NCBI GenBank assembly: GCA_003820375.1 | Contig: RPQH01000017.1 | Span: 1 to 60,044, forward strand | Source of the DNA: Ignavibacteriota bacterium | GTDB taxonomy: Bacteria; Bacteroidota; Ignavibacteria; Tepidaquicellales; OLB5 | DNA: 60,044 nt | Direction: 5' to 3' | In this document: positions 55,963 to 60,044 of the stretch, in pieces | Layout of the letters: the number at the start of each line of letters is the position of its first letter | Numbering within the stretch: the stretch's first letter is position 1 | The notes under the pieces: generated by a model | The model's database searches: none | What the model was told of the DNA's origin: nothing | What the model saw: only the letters and a program-made list of their open reading frames with translations | Made by a program: the position numbers and the translations under genes

Positions 55963-57762
55963 TTATTTTACAAGTAACATTTTCTTTGTAGCAGTGAAAT
56001 CACCGGCTTCTATTTTGTAGATATAGAGTCCGCTTGCAAGATTTGAAGCGTTGAATTCTACACTATGGTTGCCAGCTTTTCTGGTTTCATTTACTAATGT
56101 TGTAACTACTCTGCCCAGAGCGTCAAAAACAGTTAATTTAACATTCGATGTTTTTGGCAATGCGAAGTTAATTACTGTTGATGGGTTGAACGGGTTAGGA
56201 TAGTTCTGTGATAATGAGAACTCTGCCGGAATTCCACTTGGATTCTGAATACCGGTCGGTACTGTTCCCTGGAAACAAACATTAGGAAGTGTAGCCGGAG
56301 GAGTTGTACCTGATGTTATCTGGACGCAACCGTCTCCTGCTGATATATCCTGATAGTTATAATATACTCTTCCAGCATTAGCAGTACTTGCTACTGTTGA
56401 ATTTGATGTATAACTTGAGTTATTGAAACAAATCTCAACTAAAAGATTTCCGCCTGTATAAGCGAAATTGTTCTGCAGAGTAATGTACATTAATCCCGGG
56501 GTTGTAATTGAATAGGTTCCGGTATATACATCTGTCCATCCGGATGATGTAAATGATGTTAATGTTGTTAATGTTGTATTCTGCATTCTTAATTTGAATC
56601 CGTTCATTACCTGAGGAGCTGCACTTAATACTGTGAATCCGATTTTTTGAATTGTAGCCGGAGCACCTAAGCCAATTTCAGCTGCGGTATAAAGCATATC
56701 GGTTCTTGCATCCATATAGAATGTATAGAAAGGATATCCTACTGCAGTTGAACCTGTTCCCCAGCATGTTGAGAAGTATCCCACAGGATACACATGTACT
56801 GTTGTTGTTACTGTATCATTGCCTCTGAATTCATCTGTTGCTAATGCAGATACTATCTTAAGAACATAGTTTCCTGTATCTGCAGGTGTCCAGTTATATG
56901 CAACTGAATCTACTGCGCCGGCATTCAAGGTAGCAATGGTTGAGGTATTAACCTGTGTGCCATTTACGAAGAATTTCATCGGGATAGCTGATTCATTTGA
57001 TGTTCCCTGGTTCTGTACTTTAGCTTTAATTACCTTCTGTACTCCAGAATTGAATAATCCCGGTAAGCTAAGGAATGGACCTACTGCTATGTTATGAGCA
57101 AATGTCTGTCCGGTTCCGTCAGCTCTTACACCAATGCATTTGTATGACGGGAAATATGTCTGAATACCTGCCCATGCTGACTGAATGTATCCGTAGCCGG
57201 GTCTCATTGTTGTTGTTGCACTTTCGTCTGCACCAATGTAATGTGACGGCATGGTTGCAGGGTCATAGCTGAGACCTACATAATAGCTCTGTCCTGAGCT
57301 AAGTGGAGGAATACCTGACAGACCTGTGAAATCAAACCATGAAACTGTCGGCCAAATAGGAACACCTGTTGCAACCTGGTTAGCAATAGTATGAACTAAT
57401 GTTCCCGGTCCGCCGCCTGTACCTGTTGCATCATAGAATACGATGTCAAAGGTCCAGTTTGCAGAGCCTGCTGCTGTTCTTGTAAGAGATAAGCAAACCT
57501 GATTGATTGTGAATGGGTAAGTAGCCGGGGTCATTTTCAAAGCCCATTTACCAATACCGTAACCGGGATTCCATCCATAACCGTTTTCCCAAGTATTGTC
57601 ATCATAAACTAAACCGCCTACGCATTGTGCACCAATCATACCTTCGTTATGTTGAATGGAGTTCTGCGAAACGGCTGTAGCCTGAGCAAACACACTGCTT
57701 GCTGATAGTGATACAATCGCAATTGCCAAAACGAGCAATTTTGTAAAGTGATCTTTTCTCAT
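55963..57762 (-). CDS. Large secreted protein with CARDB-like and T9SS sorting domains
   Basis: From the ATG at 57762 the protein has 599 residues: a signal peptide (KLLVLAIAIVSLSASSVFAQ), an N-terminal domain of about 180 residues (YDDNTWENGYGW...SYYVGLSYDP), a CARDB-like beta-sandwich (about 235-325; IKAKVQNQGTSNESAIPMKF, TADTGNYVLKIVSA-like), a further beta domain and the T9SS domain (LSQNYPNPFNPSTVINFALP ... ATKKMLLVK). The function is unknown; the layout is typical of surface adhesion or shell proteins. The longer frame to 57813 adds residues before the signal peptide and is less likely. Confidence 0.85.
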   Translation of the reverse strand: MRKDHFTKLLVLAIAIVSLSASSVFAQATAVSQNSIQHNEGMIGAQCVGGLVYDDNTWENGYGWNPGYGIGKWALKMTPATYPFTINQVCLSLTRTAAGSANWTFDIVFYDATGTGGGPGTLVHTIANQVATGVPIWPTVSWFDFTGLSGIPPLSSGQSYYVGLSYDPATMPSHYIGADESATTTMRPGYGYIQSAWAGIQTYFPSYKCIGVRADGTGQTFAHNIAVGPFLSLPGLFNSGVQKVIKAKVQNQGTSNESAIPMKFFVNGTQVNTSTIATLNAGAVDSVAYNWTPADTGNYVLKIVSALATDEFRGNDTVTTTVHVYPVGYFSTCWGTGSTAVGYPFYTFYMDARTDMLYTAAEIGLGAPATIQKIGFTVLSAAPQVMNGFKLRMQNTTLTTLTSFTSSGWTDVYTGTYSITTPGLMYITLQNNFAYTGGNLLVEICFNNSSYTSNSTVASTANAGRVYYNYQDISAGDGCVQITSGTTPPATLPNVCFQGTVPTGIQNPSGIPAEFSLSQNYPNPFNPSTVINFALPKTSNVKLTVFDALGRVVTTLVNETRKAGNHSVEFNASNLASGLYIYKIEAGDFTATKKMLLVK

Positions 57763-58135
57763 CTTTTTTTTTAAATTAGTTAGTAGTTCGGGTTTATTAA
57801 AAAATACAGCCATAACTTGTATATCTGATATATGGCAGTGATTATAGCAAATAATCTTTAGTAGTTATTTAAACAAGGAGAATATTTTTAATAAAATTTA
57901 ACGACACAACGATAATGTTAAAACCAACATGGTTAAAATGATTCTTCTTATCAAATAACGGGTATCGATTATTTTTACACTTATAACATAAACTATGTAT
58001 GGAATTCATACAACCCAAAAATAAGTCACAAAAAAACATGCGTTTCTAAAAAGTTCCCATAAAAGCCTGAAAATTTAAAATATTTTTTGTAAAAGAACTT
58101 TATATAGCTTTAATGACTTTAAAAACTCTAATTAT
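57763..58135. other. AT-rich intergenic region
   Basis: The upstream region of the cargo gene at 55963. I see no gene, repeat or clear hairpin here; it presumably holds that gene's promoter. Confidence 0.4.
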
Positions 58136-58657
58136 TTACGGATTTGATGATAATAAACATCCCCGTATTTTTTTATATACCGGTATTAAACTTAATAAAC
58201 CGGGTGATATAAATGAATCTGCTGCCGGAACACTAACATCTCCGGCGCTGTATGATGAATCAAAGCATAAATCATGTTTAAAAGAACCGGTTACGGGTCC
58301 AAAGCCTCTTATATCTGTTTTATTATTATTTATCGTATTTGAATAAGCAAGCGACCATTCTGAAGATAAGTATGCAGTTGCCGGTGATTGTTCATATAAA
58401 GACTGAGCTTTTTGAACCGGGTATAATAAACCGGTAAAAGTTTTTGTTTCTTTAACTGAAGATGTAACATTTACTCCCGGTGAACAAACTAATTCATTTG
58501 CCTGCAAGGTTTTTTTAGACGTTCCTTGCTGATGATACATTCCCTGTGGAATATAACTTGTATTGCCGTCATTGCTTTTCCGGTTATAAAATCCCATTGA
58601 AAAAGCCCTTACAGACAGAGTACAAGCACCCATTGAAGAAAGTGTATCTTTTTTCAC
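58136..58657 (-). CDS. Doubtful hypothetical protein
   Basis: An open frame of 173 codons with a GTG start (an ATG lies at codon 9). The protein is Ser/Thr-rich with no signal peptide, membrane helix or recognised domain. A shorter frame lies on the opposite strand (58113-58346). No ribosome binding site is clear. It may be a small lineage-specific gene or chance. Confidence 0.3.
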   Translation of the reverse strand: MKKDTLSSMGACTLSVRAFSMGFYNRKSNDGNTSYIPQGMYHQQGTSKKTLQANELVCSPGVNVTSSVKETKTFTGLLYPVQKAQSLYEQSPATAYLSSEWSLAYSNTINNNKTDIRGFGPVTGSFKHDLCFDSSYSAGDVSVPAADSFISPGLLSLIPVYKKIRGCLLSSNP

Positions 58658-58719
58658 AAATATGTTATTTTGTTAAATTGTTCTTTTAAAGTTTATCAAG
58701 TTAAATACTTTTATTTATT

Positions 58720-58836
58720 ATGTCAAGTACCAAATGGAACTATTTTACAATATTTTATACAGATGGGCATTTCCTGTTTTCAATATTACTTCTTATTATT
58801 TTTATTTATTTTGTGCCTGAATCAATAAATAAATGA
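58720..58836 (+). CDS. 38-residue single-pass membrane protein, coupled to the hydrolase
   Basis: A short frame starts with ATG at 58720 (MSSTKWNYFTIFYTDG), has one strongly hydrophobic stretch (FLFSILLLIIFIYFVP, residues 18-33), then ESINK and stop. Its TGA (58834-58836) overlaps the ATG of the hydrolase gene (58833) as ATGA, which is usual for translationally coupled genes. No Shine-Dalgarno motif is seen upstream. The function is unknown; a small membrane partner or leader peptide is possible. Confidence 0.5.
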   Translation: MSSTKWNYFTIFYTDGHFLFSILLLIIFIYFVPESINK

Positions 58837-59711
58837 AAGAAATGTTAAAAAAGATAAATATTACCTCAAATGTTACTGAAATTAACTGCGACTTATTTTT
58901 ACCCGAAATGTCAAATAATGCATTAAAAACAGGAGAATCGTCAGAAAAAAATGCATTTTACCCGTTAGTAATATTTTCCCATGGTTTTAAAGGATTTAAA
59001 GATTGGGGAGGTTTCCCTTATATGATGCAAAAATTTGCGGATAATGGATTTGCTGCTGCAAGCTTTAATTTTACTCATAACGGTGTATCGAATGAATCAT
59101 CCATGGATTTCACAAGGCTTGACCTTTTTGCCGGTAACACTTTTTCTAAAGAGCTTAATGACCTGCATAATGTGATTGACTATTTTTATAACAATGCTGA
59201 TGCGTATAATATAGATAACCAAAGATTTGCACTTATTGGCCACTCACGCGGAGGTGGGACTACTATTATTAAAGGAAGCGAAGATAACAGGATTAAATGC
59301 ATTGTAACTTTGGCTTCAGTCTCAGGTTTCGACAGGTATTCGGAGGAGCATAAAAAGAAATGGAAGGAAGCCGGTTATTTTGAAGTGCTGAATTCAAGAA
59401 CTAACCAGATGATGCGGATGAATGTATCATTGCTCGAAGATATAGAAGACAATCGTGACAGGCTGGATATAATAAAAGCTATGAAAAATTTAAAAAAACC
59501 CGCTTTAATAATTCATGGAAAAGAAGACCTTTCTGTAAGAAGCGAAGAAGCGGAAAAACTTTTCGAAAATTCAAATAAGGAAATTACTGAGCTATATATT
59601 GTACCAAACACAGGGCATACATTTGGGACAGAGCATCCTTTCAAAGGAACAACCCCGGCTTTTGAAAAAGTAATTGATAAAGCAGTAAGCTTTTTGAAGG
59701 AAAAACTTTAG
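58833..59711 (+). CDS. Alpha/beta hydrolase (dienelactone hydrolase-like)
   Basis: The 292-residue protein has the alpha/beta hydrolase core: PLVIFSHGFKGFKDW (about 44-58, oxyanion loop), the nucleophile elbow ALIGHSRGGG with Ser138, an Asp in the late segment LIIHGKEDLSVR (about 238) and His in VPNTGHTFG (about 261). The substrate is unknown. No signal peptide is seen. The start ATG overlaps the 38-codon upstream frame. Its TAG stop is followed at once by a 9-bp array. Confidence 0.88.
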   Translation: MKEMLKKINITSNVTEINCDLFLPEMSNNALKTGESSEKNAFYPLVIFSHGFKGFKDWGGFPYMMQKFADNGFAAASFNFTHNGVSNESSMDFTRLDLFAGNTFSKELNDLHNVIDYFYNNADAYNIDNQRFALIGHSRGGGTTIIKGSEDNRIKCIVTLASVSGFDRYSEEHKKKWKEAGYFEVLNSRTNQMMRMNVSLLEDIEDNRDRLDIIKAMKNLKKPALIIHGKEDLSVRSEEAEKLFENSNKEITELYIVPNTGHTFGTEHPFKGTTPAFEKVIDKAVSFLKEKL

Positions 59712-59821
59712 AGTTCGGAGAGTTTGGAGAGTTCAGAGAGTTTGGAAGGTTCTTAGAGTTTGTTAAGTTCTTAGAGTTTGTTAAGTTCTTAGAGTTTGTT
59801 AAGTTCTTTAAGTTTGTTACC
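59706..59821 (+). repeat. 9-bp tandem array starting at the hydrolase stop
   Basis: In the gene's sense direction the 9-base units are AGTTCGGAG, AGTTTGGAG, AGTTCAGAG, AGTTTGGAA, GGTTCTTAG, then alternating AGTTTGTTA and AGTTCTTAG. About 12 units. The stop TAG forms the start of the first unit (TTTAGAGTT). Confidence 0.85.
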
Positions 59822-59847
59822 TGAACCTCTCTTTTTCAAGTTTTCTT

Positions 59848-59869
59848 TAGATCCCCGTGGGACCATTTG
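59848..59869. repeat. Second copy of the TAGATCCC...GACCATTTG sequence
   Basis: These 22 bases match 21148-21169 with one difference. They lie in the spacer between the two 9-bp arrays at the window's right end. Confidence 0.7.
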
Positions 59870-59933
59870 CCTGCTTGCCCGTTGCAGTTGGGACTGCCCT
59901 TAGCAGGCGGGAAAAGAGTGGTTGGGTTGCTTT

Positions 59934-60044
59934 TAACAAACTTAACAAACTTAACAAACTTAACAAACTTAACAAACTTAACAAACTTAACAAACTTAAC
60001 AAACTTAACAAACTTAACAAACTTAACAAACTTAACAAACTTAA
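59934..60044 (-). repeat. 9-bp tandem array (TAACAAACT) running off the window
   Basis: Twelve and a third essentially identical copies of TAACAAACT reach the last base. Read on the minus strand the unit is AGTTTGTTA, the same as in the array at 59706-59821, so the two are inverted relative to each other. The 63-codon frame across it (repeating Leu-Leu-Ser) is a by-product. Confidence 0.92.

Noticed and set aside
58113-58346. 77-codon plus-strand frame
   Set aside because: No domain or ribosome binding site; overlaps the equally doubtful minus-strand frame at 58136-58657.
59847-60038. 63-codon minus-strand frame with Leu-Leu-Ser repeats
   Set aside because: A 9-bp repeat without stop in that frame always gives a tripeptide repeat; no other coding sign.

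Overview
The window looks like a piece of an AT-rich chromosome from the Bacteroidota/Chlorobiota/Ignavibacteriota (FCB) lineage, most likely an Ignavibacteria-like bacterium. The strongest clue is seven secreted proteins that end in a type IX secretion (T9SS) C-terminal sorting domain with the NYPNPFNP motif. Supporting signs are an outer-membrane TonB receptor with a carboxypeptidase-regulatory-like N-terminus, a Wzi protein, an endonuclease-type MutL, weak ribosome binding sites and many TTG/GTG starts. No tRNA, rRNA, CRISPR array, phage or intact insertion sequence was seen.

Layout. 0.5-6 kb: a tight minus-strand operon ruvB - mpg - ABC ATPase - beta-barrel protein - RsbW-like kinase, then a YbaN-like protein. 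6-15 kb: TonB receptor, CorA, methyltransferase, EamA exporter, enoyl-CoA hydratase, HtrA-type protease with TPRs, four-helix-bundle protein. 15-23 kb: sdhA-sdhB, an unknown charged protein, obg, surE, esterase, methyltransferase. 23.6-37 kb: a minus-strand secretome island with a PEGA protein, a PQQ-type lipoprotein, a BNR beta-propeller, an M43 metalloprotease, two tandem M14 carboxypeptidases and a beta-helix protein; the last five are T9SS cargo. 37-40.6 kb: a repeat-rich stretch with a DUF559 gene broken by an amber codon and a lone P-loop gene. 40.6-44.4 kb: mutL, ftsY, terC. 44.5-54.4 kb: a surface-polysaccharide operon (aminotransferase, polyprenyl-phosphate sugar transferase, Gfo/Idh oxidoreductase, hexapeptide acetyltransferase, heptose-phosphate kinase, epimerase, GmhA, Wzi) ending with an M20 amidohydrolase and a terminator. 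54.5-60 kb: two more T9SS cargo proteins, a 38-codon membrane ORF overlapping an alpha/beta hydrolase, and nonanucleotide arrays.

How it may fit together. The cargo proteins are predicted to cross the outer membrane by T9SS, whose machinery is not in the window. The polysaccharide operon carries the aminotransferase/oxidoreductase/acetyltransferase trio that makes acetamido sugars, plus two steps of nucleotide-heptose synthesis, so it could supply surface glycan, possibly including the sugar that anchors T9SS cargo (inference).

The least explained content is intergenic. Several families of palindromic elements show arms that change together between copies. A family of 9-bp tandem arrays starts at the stop codon of the upstream gene and runs in that gene's sense direction (ybaN-like gene, mutL, a methyltransferase, a hydrolase, with a single unit at the M20 gene). 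A diverged repeat of about 400 bp occurs twice, with different palindrome and 9-bp inserts in the same internal position.
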